A stretch of 37,842 nucleotides of DNA. Origin: an uncultured Nitrosomonadales bacterium (GTDB lineage Bacteria > Pseudomonadota > Gammaproteobacteria > Burkholderiales > Methylophilaceae). Of this stretch, positions 7,976-16,429 are shown piece by piece. The first letter of the stretch is position 1. Each line of letters begins with the position of its first letter. The translations under genes and the position numbers were made by a program. The notes below the pieces were generated by a model that worked only from the letters and a program-made list of their open reading frames with translations, was not told the origin of the DNA and did not search any database. Where the stretch lies: contig CAMLMA010000003.1 in assembly GCA_946481065.1 (NCBI GenBank), forward strand, positions 1-37,842. The letters are read 5' to 3'.

Positions 7976-8539
7976 ATGACCAGTAAACAGAAGATATTGT
8001 TACTGCTTTCCGCCTTCAACCTGCTGGTGGTGTTCCTCTTCCCGCCGTTCGATGACATGGCGATGAGCAGCCACGGCGCCGGCACCTTCGCCGGCTTTTA
8101 TTTCGCCTTCCAGGGTGCGCAGCATTTGCAGGTCAACAGCAGCTTCCTATACCTTGAAGTCGCCGTGGTGCTGATCAATCTGGCGGTGTTGTGGTTGCTG
8201 ACACTGGAAGACAAGCGGCGCAAGCGCAAGCGTTTCAATTTCCGCAAGGCGGCGATGTTGCTGATCGTGGTCAATCTGGTGGGTGTGGTCATGTTCCCGC
8301 CGTTCGAGTATGTCGGCAACATGACCAATGCCATGATCCCCACCTTCGAGGGGTTCTATTTCATCTTTGCCCATCCGCCCTATCGGGCGATCGTCACGCC
8401 GGTGCTCTACCTCGAAGTGTTCTTCATCCTTATCAATGGCGGACTGATGCTGCTGGCTTTCAGGGAGCATGCGTTCGCCCCGGATACCCAGCAACCGGGC
8501 AAGGCTTACGCCGCCCGCCTCAAGTCCGGCAAGCACTGA
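7976..8539 (+). CDS. Four-helix membrane protein with tandem FPPF/LYLEV repeat, unknown function
   Basis: I do not recognise the family. The 187-residue product has four predicted membrane helices and consists of two similar halves (about 5-75 and 88-160). Each half has a helix ending in NL, then FPPF, a loop, TF-x-GFYF-x-F, a 14-residue gap, LYLEV and LIN within a second helix. A basic stretch (DKRRKRKRFNFRK) joins the halves and is probably cytoplasmic. I prefer the ATG at 7976; an in-frame GTG at 7961 has no ribosome binding site. It begins 17 bp after the HD-GYP gene and is likely the last gene of the signalling operon. Its stop abuts the stop of the convergent ferredoxin gene with no gap. 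Confidence 0.82.
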   Translation: MTSKQKILLLLSAFNLLVVFLFPPFDDMAMSSHGAGTFAGFYFAFQGAQHLQVNSSFLYLEVAVVLINLAVLWLLTLEDKRRKRKRFNFRKAAMLLIVVNLVGVVMFPPFEYVGNMTNAMIPTFEGFYFIFAHPPYRAIVTPVLYLEVFFILINGGLMLLAFREHAFAPDTQQPGKAYAARLKSGKH

Positions 8540-8809
8540 TCATTTCGCGATAAAGGCTTCGATCTCGGCCATCAGTGCCGACAGGTCTTCCGTATCGAGC
8601 TGCTGAAGCGTGGGGCCATCTGGCGCCAGCTTGGCGTTCGGGCCATGGGCGCAGAGTCCGAGGCAATGGAAGCTATCGACGCGTATCGGTAAATGGCGTT
8701 TTTCGATCTCTGCGGTGAGTCGCGCCAGCAACTTAAGGCTGCCGCGCCTGGCGCAGGAGGGCTGGTTGGGATTGCTGCGCGCATTGACGCAGACGATCAC
8801 GGTTTTCAT
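8540..8809 (-). CDS. Thioredoxin-like [2Fe-2S] ferredoxin domain protein
   Basis: An 89-residue protein of the thioredoxin-like (2Fe-2S) ferredoxin family. Cys7, Cys19, Cys49 and Cys53 give the pattern C-x11-C ... C-x3-C expected for the cluster ligands, with HCLGLCAHGPN as the second pair. It is predicted to be a small cytoplasmic electron carrier or Fe-S protein; the partner is unknown. Its start overlaps the lpxH stop by 4 bp (ATGA), so it is co-translated with lpxH and forms the last gene of this minus-strand operon. It ends directly against the converging membrane-protein gene. Confidence 0.85.
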   Translation of the reverse strand: MKTVIVCVNARSNPNQPSCARRGSLKLLARLTAEIEKRHLPIRVDSFHCLGLCAHGPNAKLAPDGPTLQQLDTEDLSALMAEIEAFIAK

Positions 8810-9576
8810 GGCGCCGGCGGCATGGGCGATAACGCGATATTGCGGCAGCCGGAAGCGTCCACCCGCAAGCAGCTTCCCTGGTCATACCAGTCACCCAGAA
8901 CCCACCGCTGGCAGAGATGCCCGTCGACCATATGCCGATGCATGGCCGGCCGATGCGTATGGCCATGGATGAACAGCGGCGGATAGTGGTGTTCGCGCAG
9001 CAGCTGGGTGATGGCCGCTGGGTTCACATCCATGATGTCTTCCGCTTTTTGGGATTTTTCCTGTTCGCTACGTTGGCGGATGGCTTCGATCTGCGCTTTG
9101 CGTGCGGCCAGGGGCTGCGACAGGAACTGCGCCTGCCAGGACGGCTCGCGCACCTGCCGGCGAAAATCCTGGTAAGCGGTATCGTCGGTGCAGTAAGCGT
9201 CGCCATGGCTGAGCAAGGTGCGCTGGCCATAGAGCGCTAGCAGCGTCGGGTCTGACAGCAGCGTCGCCTGTGCGGCCTCGGCGAATCGGCGTGCGATCAG
9301 AAAATCCCGATTGCCATGCATGAAATAGATGCGCGTGCCCGATGCCGCGCAGGCGGCGAGCGCATCGATCACGCTACGGTGGTGCGCCTCCTCGAGGTCG
9401 TCATCACCGGCCCAGTATTCGAACAGATCTCCGAGGATATACAGGGCTTCGGCCCGGCAAGCCCTTTGCGCCAGAAAGTCGATGAACAATGCCGTGATGG
9501 CTGGCCGTGAGGGCCAAAGGTGCAGATCGGAAACGAACAGGCTGTGCGGGTCTGTCGCGTTTCCGTGGACGGACAT
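8806..9576 (-). CDS. lpxH: UDP-2,3-diacylglucosamine diphosphatase
   Basis: Hydrolyses UDP-2,3-diacylglucosamine to lipid X plus UMP in lipid A synthesis, acting at the inner face of the cytoplasmic membrane. The 256-residue protein shows the calcineurin-like metal-site motifs in order: SDLHLW, LGDLFEYWAGDD, MHGNRDFL, LSHGDAYCTDD and FIHGHTHRPAMH. The length is slightly above the roughly 240 residues typical of the family. It lies 7 bp after ppiB and overlaps the ferredoxin gene. The ppiA-ppiB-lpxH order next to cysS is common in betaproteobacteria. Confidence 0.96.
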   Translation of the reverse strand: MSVHGNATDPHSLFVSDLHLWPSRPAITALFIDFLAQRACRAEALYILGDLFEYWAGDDDLEEAHHRSVIDALAACAASGTRIYFMHGNRDFLIARRFAEAAQATLLSDPTLLALYGQRTLLSHGDAYCTDDTAYQDFRRQVREPSWQAQFLSQPLAARKAQIEAIRQRSEQEKSQKAEDIMDVNPAAITQLLREHHYPPLFIHGHTHRPAMHRHMVDGHLCQRWVLGDWYDQGSCLRVDASGCRNIALSPMPPAP

Positions 9577-9583
9577 GGTATCC

Positions 9584-10075
9584 CTAGCAGACTTCTGCGC
9601 GTTCGATGATCACCGGCTCGACGGGGACATCCTGATGGCCGTTACGGTTACCTGTCTTGACCTGCCGGATCTTGTCGACGACCTCGGTGCCAGCGGTGAC
9701 CTTGCCGAAGACGCAGTAGCCCCAGCCTTGTGCGGTGGGGGCGCTGAAGTTGAGGAAATCGTTATCGGCGACATTGATGAAGAACTGACTGCTGGCCGAA
9801 TCCGGGTTCGGCGTGCGGGCCATGGCGATGGTATAGCGCTTGTTGGCGAGGCCGTTGTCGGCTTCGTTCTTGATCGGTGCCTTGGTGGCCTTCTGGCGCA
9901 TGTCGGTATCGAATCCGCCACCCTGGATCATGAAACCGTCGATCACGCGATGGAAGATGGTGTTCTCGTAAAAGCCTTCTTCTACGTATTGCAGAAAATT
10001 GGCTGCCGTCAACGGCGCCTTTTCGGCGTCCAGTTCGATGGTTATCTCGCCATGGTTGGTATGGAGTTTAATCAC
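9584..10075 (-). CDS. ppiB: Cytoplasmic peptidyl-prolyl cis-trans isomerase B (cyclophilin)
   Basis: Catalyses isomerisation of X-Pro peptide bonds during folding. The 163-residue product is a single cyclophilin domain without a signal peptide, starting at GTG ([16 protein letters not shown]). Active-site blocks [33 protein letters not shown] and GYCVFGKV are all present and contain the catalytic Arg and the Gln/Phe pocket residues. Its start overlaps the ppiA stop by 8 bp, so translation is probably coupled, and lpxH follows at 7 bp. Confidence 0.96.
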   Translation of the reverse strand: MIKLHTNHGEITIELDAEKAPLTAANFLQYVEEGFYENTIFHRVIDGFMIQGGGFDTDMRQKATKAPIKNEADNGLANKRYTIAMARTPNPDSASSQFFINVADNDFLNFSAPTAQGWGYCVFGKVTAGTEVVDKIRQVKTGNRNGHQDVPVEPVIIERAEVC

Positions 10076-10763
10076 GCTTTTTTCCTTTGGTGGATGATTT
10101 CTTGGGGGTGGCGGCCTTCTCGCTCACCTTGCCCGCAGGCAGGCTGGCGCTCGCGTCGGCGATCACAGGCTGATCCAGCACGGCGACCCGTTCGATGACG
10201 ATCGGCTCGATCGGTACATTCTGGTGCATGCCCATCTTGTGGGTCGGCGACTTGCTGATGCGTTCGACCGTGTCCATGCCACGGATCACGCGGCCGAACA
10301 CGGCATAGCCGACGTAAGCCGGATCAGGCTTGTAGTAGTTGAGGAACTTGTTGTCGGTCATGTTGATGAAGAACTGGGAGGTCGCCGAATCCGGAGCATA
10401 GGCGCGGGCCATGGCCAGGGTGCCCGGCTCGTTCCTGAGGCCGTTGTTGGATTCGTTCGGGATCGGTGCCAGCGTCGGTTTCTCCGCCAGGTTCTCGTCC
10501 ATGCCGCCCCCCTGGATCATGAAGCGTTCGATCGTGCGATGGAACGTGGTGCCCTGATAGTAACCACTGCTCACGTATTGCATGAAATTGGCGACGGTCT
10601 GCGGCGCCTTGTCGGGATATAGCTCGACGATGAAGCTGCCCTCATTGGTCACGAACTCGACCTGCGGATTCGCTCGGTGCAGATCGGCGGCTGATGCCTG
10701 AAGGCCGAAAACGCTGAAACAGAGGGTGAGCAATGCCAGGAAAAAAGGACGGATACGCATCAT
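10068..10763 (-). CDS. ppiA: Periplasmic peptidyl-prolyl cis-trans isomerase A (cyclophilin)
   Basis: A 231-residue exported cyclophilin. A Sec signal peptide (hydrophobic [16 protein letters not shown], cut after ASA near residue 26) precedes a cyclophilin domain with [30 protein letters not shown] and GYAVFGRVI. It is paralogous to the cytoplasmic ppiB just downstream, so the cell makes one isomerase for each compartment from the same operon. The C terminus carries an extra Ala- and Lys-rich tail of about 35 residues (ending [11 protein letters not shown]) that is unusual for the family and might interact with the envelope. Confidence 0.95.
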   Translation of the reverse strand: MMRIRPFFLALLTLCFSVFGLQASAADLHRANPQVEFVTNEGSFIVELYPDKAPQTVANFMQYVSSGYYQGTTFHRTIERFMIQGGGMDENLAEKPTLAPIPNESNNGLRNEPGTLAMARAYAPDSATSQFFINMTDNKFLNYYKPDPAYVGYAVFGRVIRGMDTVERISKSPTHKMGMHQNVPIEPIVIERVAVLDQPVIADASASLPAGKVSEKAATPKKSSTKGKKRD

Positions 10764-10783
10764 GATGAACCTCCCAGAGCAGG

Positions 10784-12007
10784 TCAGACAGACCCTTCGT
10801 ACAAAATTTTCCAGCGATTGTCTTCCTGGATCCAGTATTGCCGCTTGCGCATGCGGCTATCCAGGTGGTTGCTCTTGTAATCCTGGTCGAAGGTGACCAC
10901 GGCCATCGCTGTGTCATTGGCAGGATAGCGGAACATGCTGATGTTCGACAACCGGATTTCCACATCCATCTTGCTGGCCTGGATGCGGCGCTTTTCCTTG
11001 GCCCAGCCGGCCAGATCCGTCGTGCGGGTGAAGAAGCGATCGGCGTAGTGTGCGAGATAGCGCTCACTGTCCTGCGATTCCCAGTCCTTGCGCCAGTCTT
11101 CCAGCGCGGCCGCCAGGGCCTGCCGGTTCGCGCTGGGTTGCTCTTGATCCAGCCATTGCAGATGGTTGGTGATGATGACTGGCGTATTGCCGTTTTGCAG
11201 GATGGCTGACAGGGACTTGAGGTCGGGATTGGCGATCACCACGCAACCATCGCTGGCGCGTGGCGGCCGGCTATAGGTGTCGCTCGGTGTGCCGTGCAGC
11301 CAGATGCCGTGGCCTTTTCGGCCTTGCTTGCGATCCCATTCGTTCGGGTAGTTCAGGGGATAGGCGGCATCGCCGTAGAAATCAGGCAGCTTGCGCGTCA
11401 GCTTGCTACCGGCGACATAGACGCCGACCGGCGTACGCTTGTCGCCTTCGGTCTGTTTTTCGCTGCCGTTCTTGCCAACAGTGACGTAGTAATCAGCGAC
11501 ATATTGCGGGTGGCCATTGTCGTTGCGGTAGACGTACAAGCGCGAGTTGCTGGTATCGACGACGATGGCATGCTTCTGGCTGGCATCCATCTGCCACAGA
11601 GGCTCCGGCACGCTGGAGGCAGTCCGCTCCGACAGGTACCGCTCGATGCGTTTGCGCGCTTCGTCGCGCAGGTCGTTGATCGCTTCCGGTGAACTGCTGC
11701 GGGCGTCGCCGAAACTTTGTAGCTCCTGCGCGCGCGCCATGAGTAGATCGCCACGCACCAGGTGCGCGAGCTTGAAGTTAGGCGTGGTCTTCAGCAGCTG
11801 ATCGATGGTATCGAGCGCTTCCTGCACGTGGCCTTGCGTCACGTCGATCAGGCTCTTGACCAGCAGGCCTTCGGTGTAATTGGCGCCGAATTTGCCGTAG
11901 GCGGCGAATTTGCCGAGATCGGACGTGTCGATCGCCGTTGCGTTCCATGGCAGGAGCGCGCTGGCTAGCAGACAGTAACGAAGTAGGGCGTTCAATTTGC
12001 GCATCAC
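10784..12007 (-). CDS. L,D-transpeptidase (YkuD) with C-terminal Cds6-like domain
   Basis: An exported 407-residue enzyme of the YkuD family, which forms 3-3 cross-links in peptidoglycan or anchors proteins to it. A signal peptide (about 1-25) precedes a TPR-like helical region (about 30-125) and the YkuD domain (about 145-275). The catalytic pair is visible as His238 in GHGIWLHGTP and Cys255 in ASDGCVVI; the Arg that often follows the Cys is replaced by Val, as in YafK-like members. The C-terminal 110 residues form an NTF2/SnoaL-like Cds6 domain (W-x3-D, RYLAHYADRF, a YWIQEDNRWKI end). The same domain ends the adjacent TPR protein. It lies 22 bp after that gene and 20 bp before ppiA. Confidence 0.88.
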   Translation of the reverse strand: MMRKLNALLRYCLLASALLPWNATAIDTSDLGKFAAYGKFGANYTEGLLVKSLIDVTQGHVQEALDTIDQLLKTTPNFKLAHLVRGDLLMARAQELQSFGDARSSSPEAINDLRDEARKRIERYLSERTASSVPEPLWQMDASQKHAIVVDTSNSRLYVYRNDNGHPQYVADYYVTVGKNGSEKQTEGDKRTPVGVYVAGSKLTRKLPDFYGDAAYPLNYPNEWDRKQGRKGHGIWLHGTPSDTYSRPPRASDGCVVIANPDLKSLSAILQNGNTPVIITNHLQWLDQEQPSANRQALAAALEDWRKDWESQDSERYLAHYADRFFTRTTDLAGWAKEKRRIQASKMDVEIRLSNISMFRYPANDTAMAVVTFDQDYKSNHLDSRMRKRQYWIQEDNRWKILYEGSV

Positions 12008-12029
12008 CGTAGGATCGGACGTGGTATGC

Positions 12030-13190
12030 CTAGCGATCGGTCAGCTCCTGTTCGATCAGCCACTGACCTTTGTTCTTTTTCAGGACCAGGGATTTCGATG
12101 TGCGCATCGAGGTGCCGCCTGCCTGGTAGCGTTGCTTGAAACTGACACGGGCCTGATCCGGGCCCGCGAGCTTGGCGCGGATATTGGACAGCTCCACACT
12201 GATACGTGCCGGCTTGCTGATACGCTCACGACGCAAGGCTTCCCATTGCTGGCGGGTCTGGCCGTCCGGGGTCTGGAAACTGGCGGCGTAACTGGCGAGA
12301 TAACGGTCGACATCCTTGCTCGACCAGGCTCTGGCCCAGGCATTGACGGCAGCCATGGCTTCCTTTTCGGCGTCTGCCGAGCCACTTGTCGCTGAAGCCT
12401 GCTGTTCGGGTTTGGCGGCGGCCTGCTTGGCTGGTTCCGGTTTCGCGGCCTCGACCTTGGGTGGTTCAGGCTTGAGGGCGGGAGGGTTGGCCGGTTCTGC
12501 CTTCTTGATCGGAGCCGGCTTTGTATTATCGGCAGTGGCGACGATAGCGGCGGGCTTGGGTTCGACCGGTTTGTTCTCTGCAGAACGGATCGGCGTCGCT
12601 GGCGTTGCCTTGTCGTCGCTGGCTGGCGCTTTTGCTGCCGCTGGCGCTTTCGCGGCGAGCATGGTCGGCTTATCGGTGCTGGTGGAGAACAGGTCCTTGA
12701 TCATGGCCAGTTTGTTCTGCGCGCGGGCATTGCCGGTATCGAGCTGCAGCGCCTTGTCGTAGGCTTCCGATGCCATGCGCGCATAGATATCGCCCAGGTT
12801 CTCGTGTGCGGTGGCGTAGCTCGGATGGGTCTTGATCGCAGTCTCCAGCGCCTTGCGCGCTTTCTCGTATTGCCCCTGGTCGGCATACAATACCGCCAGG
12901 TTGTTGTAGGGCTCGGGCAGGCCCGGGTGCTTTTCGGTGATCTCCGTGAATACCTTGATCGCTTCGTCCCGGCGGCCCTGGTCGGCCAGGATCACGCCGC
13001 GGATGAACATGGCCTGCACGTCCGAGGGGTTTTTGCTCAGGTAATTGTTGATGCGCTCTAGTGCCGCTGCCTGTTGCCCCTGGCTGGCCTGGCGGGAGAT
13101 GTCCCTGAGGTCATCGGCGCGTGCATCGGCCATCAAGTGCAGGGAGAGCAGGATCGTCAGGCTGATGGAGTAAATCCGTGACACAGGCAT
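12030..13190 (-). CDS. Exported TPR protein with C-terminal Cds6-like domain
   Basis: A 386-residue secreted protein. A signal peptide (ISLTILLSLHLMADARA, about 6-25) is followed by about four TPR repeats (about 30-160, for example PEPYNNLAVLYADQGQYEKA). A long Ala/Pro/Lys linker (about 165-265) then leads to a domain with DVDRYLASYAASF, W-x10-RISKPARISVELSNI and a WLIEQEL end. The linker suggests a reach through the periplasm. The last domain is clearly paralogous to that of the L,D-transpeptidase 22 bp downstream, so the two may act on the same cell-wall target. ATG 13190 is assumed; a GTG six bases further in would also give a signal peptide. Confidence 0.85.
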   Translation of the reverse strand: MPVSRIYSISLTILLSLHLMADARADDLRDISRQASQGQQAAALERINNYLSKNPSDVQAMFIRGVILADQGRRDEAIKVFTEITEKHPGLPEPYNNLAVLYADQGQYEKARKALETAIKTHPSYATAHENLGDIYARMASEAYDKALQLDTGNARAQNKLAMIKDLFSTSTDKPTMLAAKAPAAAKAPASDDKATPATPIRSAENKPVEPKPAAIVATADNTKPAPIKKAEPANPPALKPEPPKVEAAKPEPAKQAAAKPEQQASATSGSADAEKEAMAAVNAWARAWSSKDVDRYLASYAASFQTPDGQTRQQWEALRRERISKPARISVELSNIRAKLAGPDQARVSFKQRYQAGGTSMRTSKSLVLKKNKGQWLIEQELTDR

Positions 13191-13192
13191 TG

Positions 13193-13201
13193 TGCTATAC
13201 T
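13193..13201 (+). promoter_or_regulatory. Candidate extended -10 element for cysS
   Basis: TGCTATACT fits the extended -10 consensus TGnTATAAT with one mismatch and points toward cysS. It would give a 5' leader of about 145 bases. No -35 match is seen, as is allowed for extended -10 promoters. The same 9-mer occurs before pssA. Confidence 0.35.
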
Positions 13202-13224
13202 TTTCGACATTGATTCAGCCGCCA

Positions 13225-13254
13225 ATTCTATCAACAAGCACAATCAACCTCCAA
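13225..13254 (-). promoter_or_regulatory. Candidate promoter for the TPR-transpeptidase-ppi operon
   Basis: On the minus strand TTGGAG (13254-13249) and TAGAAT (13230-13225) are separated by 18 bp. The -10 is a 5/6 match and the -35 a 3/6 match. It lies about 35 bp upstream of the start of the TPR gene, the first gene of the minus-strand run. Confidence 0.35.
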
Positions 13255-13352
13255 TAGCTCGCCATGTTTTCAGCAGATTTATTTCTTGGCTATCAAATTC
13301 TTAAGTCACTTATCGCTTCCGCTGCTTAAGGTTCATCCCGCTCACCAGTGCC

Positions 13353-14723
13353 ATGTTAAAAATCTATAATTCGATCGCGCGCGAGAAGCAGGTCTTCGTA
13401 CCCATCGTCGCCGGCAAGGTCAGCATGTACGTTTGCGGCATGACGGTCTATGACTATTGCCATCTCGGCCATGCGCGCGTCATGGTGGTGTTCGACCTGG
13501 TCAATCGCTGGTTGCGCGCCTCCGGATTCGACGTGACCTATGTGCGTAACATCACTGACATCGACGACAAGATCATCAAGCGGGCCAACGAGAACAACGA
13601 AACCATCGAGGCACTGACCAGCCGTTTCATCCAGGCCATGGATGAGGATGCCGGCAAGCTCGGCGTCATGCGACCGGATATCGAACCCAAGGCCACGACC
13701 CATATCGGCGCCATGCTCGACATGATCGCGGCGCTCATCGACAAGGGCCATGCCTATCAGGCTGACAACGGCGACGTGTTCTATGCCGTAAGCAGCTTTG
13801 CCGCCTATGGCAAGCTCTCTGGCAAGAGTCTCGATGATCTGCGCGCCGGTGAGCGTGTCGAAGTCGATGGCCACAAGCGCGACCCGATGGATTTCGTGCT
13901 CTGGAAGTCGGCCAAGCCAGGCGAGCCCAGTTGGGATTCGCCCTGGGGCAAGGGCCGGCCCGGTTGGCACATAGAATGCTCCGCCATGGGCGCCTGCCAT
14001 CTGGGCAAGCATTTCGATATCCACGGCGGCGGTCAGGATTTGCAATTCCCGCATCACGAGAATGAGATCGCGCAATCCGAGGGCGCGCATGATTGCACCT
14101 TCGTCAATTACTGGATGCACAACGGGTTCGTGCGCGTCGATGACGAGAAGATGTCCAAATCGCTGGGCAACTTCTTCACCATCCGCGAGGTATTGAAGCA
14201 ATATGACGCTGAAGTCGTGCGTTTCTTCATCTTGCGTGCGCAATACCGCAGCCCGCTCAATTATTCCAACCAGCACCTCGACGACGCCCGGCAGGCACTG
14301 ACACGGCTCTATACCGCCTTGCGTGGGCAGGCTGTCGACGCGGTGGAGATCGACTGGCAGCATCCACAGGCCGCCCGTTTCAAGGCAGCGCTCGATGATG
14401 ACTTCAATACGCCGGAAGCCTTTGCCGTGTTGTTCGAGCTCGCCGGCGAGCTGAACCGCAGCGGAGCTGCCGAGACAGCGGGTCTGCTCAAGGCGCTTGG
14501 CGGCCTCATCGGTCTGCTGCAACGCTCGCCAGAAACTTTTCTGCAGGGCGGACAGTCTGCGCATGGGTACACTCCGGAAACCATCGAACAATTGATCACC
14601 CAACGCCTTGCCGCCAGGCAATCCAAGGATTTCGCCGAGGCCGACCGTATCCGCAAGGAATTGCTGGATAACGGCATCGTGCTCGAAGACGGCCCGCAAG
14701 GCACCGTCTGGCGTCTTGCCTGA
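13353..14723 (+). CDS. cysS: Cysteinyl-tRNA synthetase
   Basis: Class I aminoacyl-tRNA synthetase that charges tRNA-Cys. The 456-residue length is typical. The sequence starts [15 protein letters not shown] and contains YVCGMTVYD with a zinc-ligand Cys, the HIGH-type motif [31 protein letters not shown] with a second zinc Cys, [23 protein letters not shown], and the KMSKS loop at [13 protein letters not shown]. It diverges from the TPR/transpeptidase operon across a 162-bp AT-richer gap. A small exported-protein gene follows 7 bp after its stop and is probably co-transcribed. Confidence 0.98.
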   Translation: MLKIYNSIAREKQVFVPIVAGKVSMYVCGMTVYDYCHLGHARVMVVFDLVNRWLRASGFDVTYVRNITDIDDKIIKRANENNETIEALTSRFIQAMDEDAGKLGVMRPDIEPKATTHIGAMLDMIAALIDKGHAYQADNGDVFYAVSSFAAYGKLSGKSLDDLRAGERVEVDGHKRDPMDFVLWKSAKPGEPSWDSPWGKGRPGWHIECSAMGACHLGKHFDIHGGGQDLQFPHHENEIAQSEGAHDCTFVNYWMHNGFVRVDDEKMSKSLGNFFTIREVLKQYDAEVVRFFILRAQYRSPLNYSNQHLDDARQALTRLYTALRGQAVDAVEIDWQHPQAARFKAALDDDFNTPEAFAVLFELAGELNRSGAAETAGLLKALGGLIGLLQRSPETFLQGGQSAHGYTPETIEQLITQRLAARQSKDFAEADRIRKELLDNGIVLEDGPQGTVWRLA

Positions 14724-14730
14724 ATCCATC

Positions 14731-15012
14731 ATGACCCTTGCCCGCACCCTGGTCGTATTGTTGCTGCTGACGCTGTCTTTCACGGCGCTGGCCCAATACA
14801 CAGAACATGAGCCGGCGCAGGGGCAGGAGCAGTCTTTGCTCGCTGATGTCGATAGCATCCAGTCGTCCAGCGACTGTGATCTCAGCGACATCGGTCTTTT
14901 GCCGGGGCGCCGCCCCGGTGTCCACCTTCCGCGTATCAAGGCATGCGCCAGTCTGGATAAGGTCTATCGCCAGCTGGCCATCTCCCCGCCGTTTAAACCG
15001 CCAGTCGCCTGA
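14731..15012 (+). CDS. Small exported protein of unknown function
   Basis: A 93-residue product that I cannot assign to a family. The N terminus MTLARTLVVLLLLTLSFTALAQ is a convincing Sec signal peptide with cleavage after ALA near residue 21. The mature part of about 72 residues has two Cys (in SSSDCDLSD and KACASLDK) that could form a disulfide in the periplasm. The ATG at 14731 lies 7 bp after cysS, so it is likely co-transcribed. The reading frame stays open upstream into the end of cysS, but the signal peptide fixes the start here. Confidence 0.7.
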   Translation: MTLARTLVVLLLLTLSFTALAQYTEHEPAQGQEQSLLADVDSIQSSSDCDLSDIGLLPGRRPGVHLPRIKACASLDKVYRQLAISPPFKPPVA

Positions 15013-15145
15013 GTGACTTTCGGGCTGGCGCGTTAATTGCTAAGCTTTTGGCTTGCACTATGCGCACCTTATCCAAGCTTTTCCTGACGATGGCCGCCCA
15101 TTCTTGGGCGGGTATCTCGTCAGGTTCACCGAAGAACTGAGACAT

Positions 15146-16429
15146 ATGACATCACCATCCGTAATTGGACAGCCGATGCGCGCCGCGCGCCGGCTTCTGT
15201 TGGCCATGCTTGCCGGCAGCCTGTGTCTGGGCGGTGCGCTCCAGGCGCATGCCATGCAGACCCTGACCCTGCAGGACGCGATCGACAGCGCCCTGCAGCA
15301 GAATCCTTCCATCAACATCGCGCGAGCGCAGGAAGACGCCGCCGTCGCCGGTGTCACCACGGCCAAGGCCTACATCAACCCCGAAGTTGAGATCGGCGGC
15401 GGGCCGACCCGGTATCGCCGCGGCACCGAGAGCAATGGCAACAACTACATGATCGGCCTGGCGCAGCCGCTGGAATTCTCGGGTGTGCGTTCAGCGCGCC
15501 GTGAACTGGCAGAGGCCGGCGTCAAGGTCGCCGAGGTCGGCACCGATTTGGCGCGTATCGACCTGCGTGCCCGCGTCAAGAGCGCGTTTTATGACGTGCT
15601 GCAGCGTGAAGCGGTGCTGAAACTGGTCGAGGGTGACCGTACCCTGCTCAAGGACATCCGGGAGCGGGTCAAGCTGCGCGTCGATGTCGGTGAATCGCCA
15701 CGTTACGAGCTGATCAAGGCCGATACCGAATTGCTCGCGGCTGAGCGCGATTATCAGGCCGCCCTGATCCGTGTCGCCGAAGGCAAGGCCTATCTGCGCG
15801 GCCTCATTGGGCCGACGGTAGGCGACGATTTCGAGCTCAGCGGCGAATTGCCGTTGACCAGTAGCCTGCCTTCGCTGGAGTCGCTGCGTGAGCGCTTGGA
15901 ACAAAGCCCGCAACTGGCACAGATCCGGGCCGCCACCGAAGCGGCCGATAACCGCGTGCGGCTGGAAGAAGCGCTGCGTATGCCCGGTGTCACGGTCAAG
16001 GCTGGCGTCGATCAGGATCCGGACATGAACAGTTTCCATCTTGGCGTGGCCGTCCCGCTGCCGTTGTGGAGTCAGCGGCAAGGGCAGATCGCCGAAGCCG
16101 CCGCTGGCGCGCGCGAGGTCCGGTCGATTCTCAGCGAGCGTGAACTGGCGCTGCGCCGGGATCTGGATTCGTCCTACCAGCGCTATCTGATCGCCCGTCA
16201 GCAGGTGTCCTCCTTCGAGAATGGGCTCCTGAGCCAGTCGGAGGCCGTCCTGAAAACGGCGGAAGCCGCATATCGCTATGGCGAGCGCGGCATACTGGAA
16301 TACCTGGACGCACAGCGGACCTTCCGCGTGGTGCGCAAAGATTACCTGACAGCACGCTATGACTATGTGAATGCGATGCTGGAGATCGAGCGTGTGCTCG
16401 GAACCGAAATCCTGGAGGATAAGCCCTGA
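15146..16429 (+). CDS. czcC: Outer-membrane factor of a heavy-metal efflux pump (CzcC/TolC family)
   Basis: The outer-membrane channel of a tripartite RND system. The product has a signal peptide (RRLLLAMLAGSLCLGGALQAHA) and two TolC-type repeats: TLTLQDAIDSALQQNPSINIARAQEDAA near the mature start and SLRERLEQSPQLAQIRAATEAAD in the second half. It also has LGVAVPLPLW, typical of CzcC-like proteins, and YRYGERGILEYLDAQRTFRVVRKDYL near the end. I chose ATG 15146 (427 residues) because an upstream TTG at 15053 would bury the signal peptide behind 31 unlikely residues; ATG 15176 is also possible. It overlaps the next gene by one base. The symbol marks the family, not proven cobalt-zinc-cadmium specificity. 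Confidence 0.88.
   Translation: MTSPSVIGQPMRAARRLLLAMLAGSLCLGGALQAHAMQTLTLQDAIDSALQQNPSINIARAQEDAAVAGVTTAKAYINPEVEIGGGPTRYRRGTESNGNNYMIGLAQPLEFSGVRSARRELAEAGVKVAEVGTDLARIDLRARVKSAFYDVLQREAVLKLVEGDRTLLKDIRERVKLRVDVGESPRYELIKADTELLAAERDYQAALIRVAEGKAYLRGLIGPTVGDDFELSGELPLTSSLPSLESLRERLEQSPQLAQIRAATEAADNRVRLEEALRMPGVTVKAGVDQDPDMNSFHLGVAVPLPLWSQRQGQIAEAAAGAREVRSILSERELALRRDLDSSYQRYLIARQQVSSFENGLLSQSEAVLKTAEAAYRYGERGILEYLDAQRTFRVVRKDYLTARYDYVNAMLEIERVLGTEILEDKP

Noticed and set aside
13264..13329. 21-residue open frame between the TPR gene and cysS
   Set aside because: No ribosome binding site, no informative codon run for Cys, and no conserved feature; it looks like chance in an AT-richer gap.
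13356..14939. 527-codon minus-strand frame opposite cysS
   Set aside because: It runs antisense through a complete cysS gene and has no recognisable domain.
15053..15145. Extension of the czcC homologue to a TTG start at 15053
   Set aside because: It would place 31 extra residues before a clear signal peptide; the ATG at 15146 or 15176 gives a normal exported protein.
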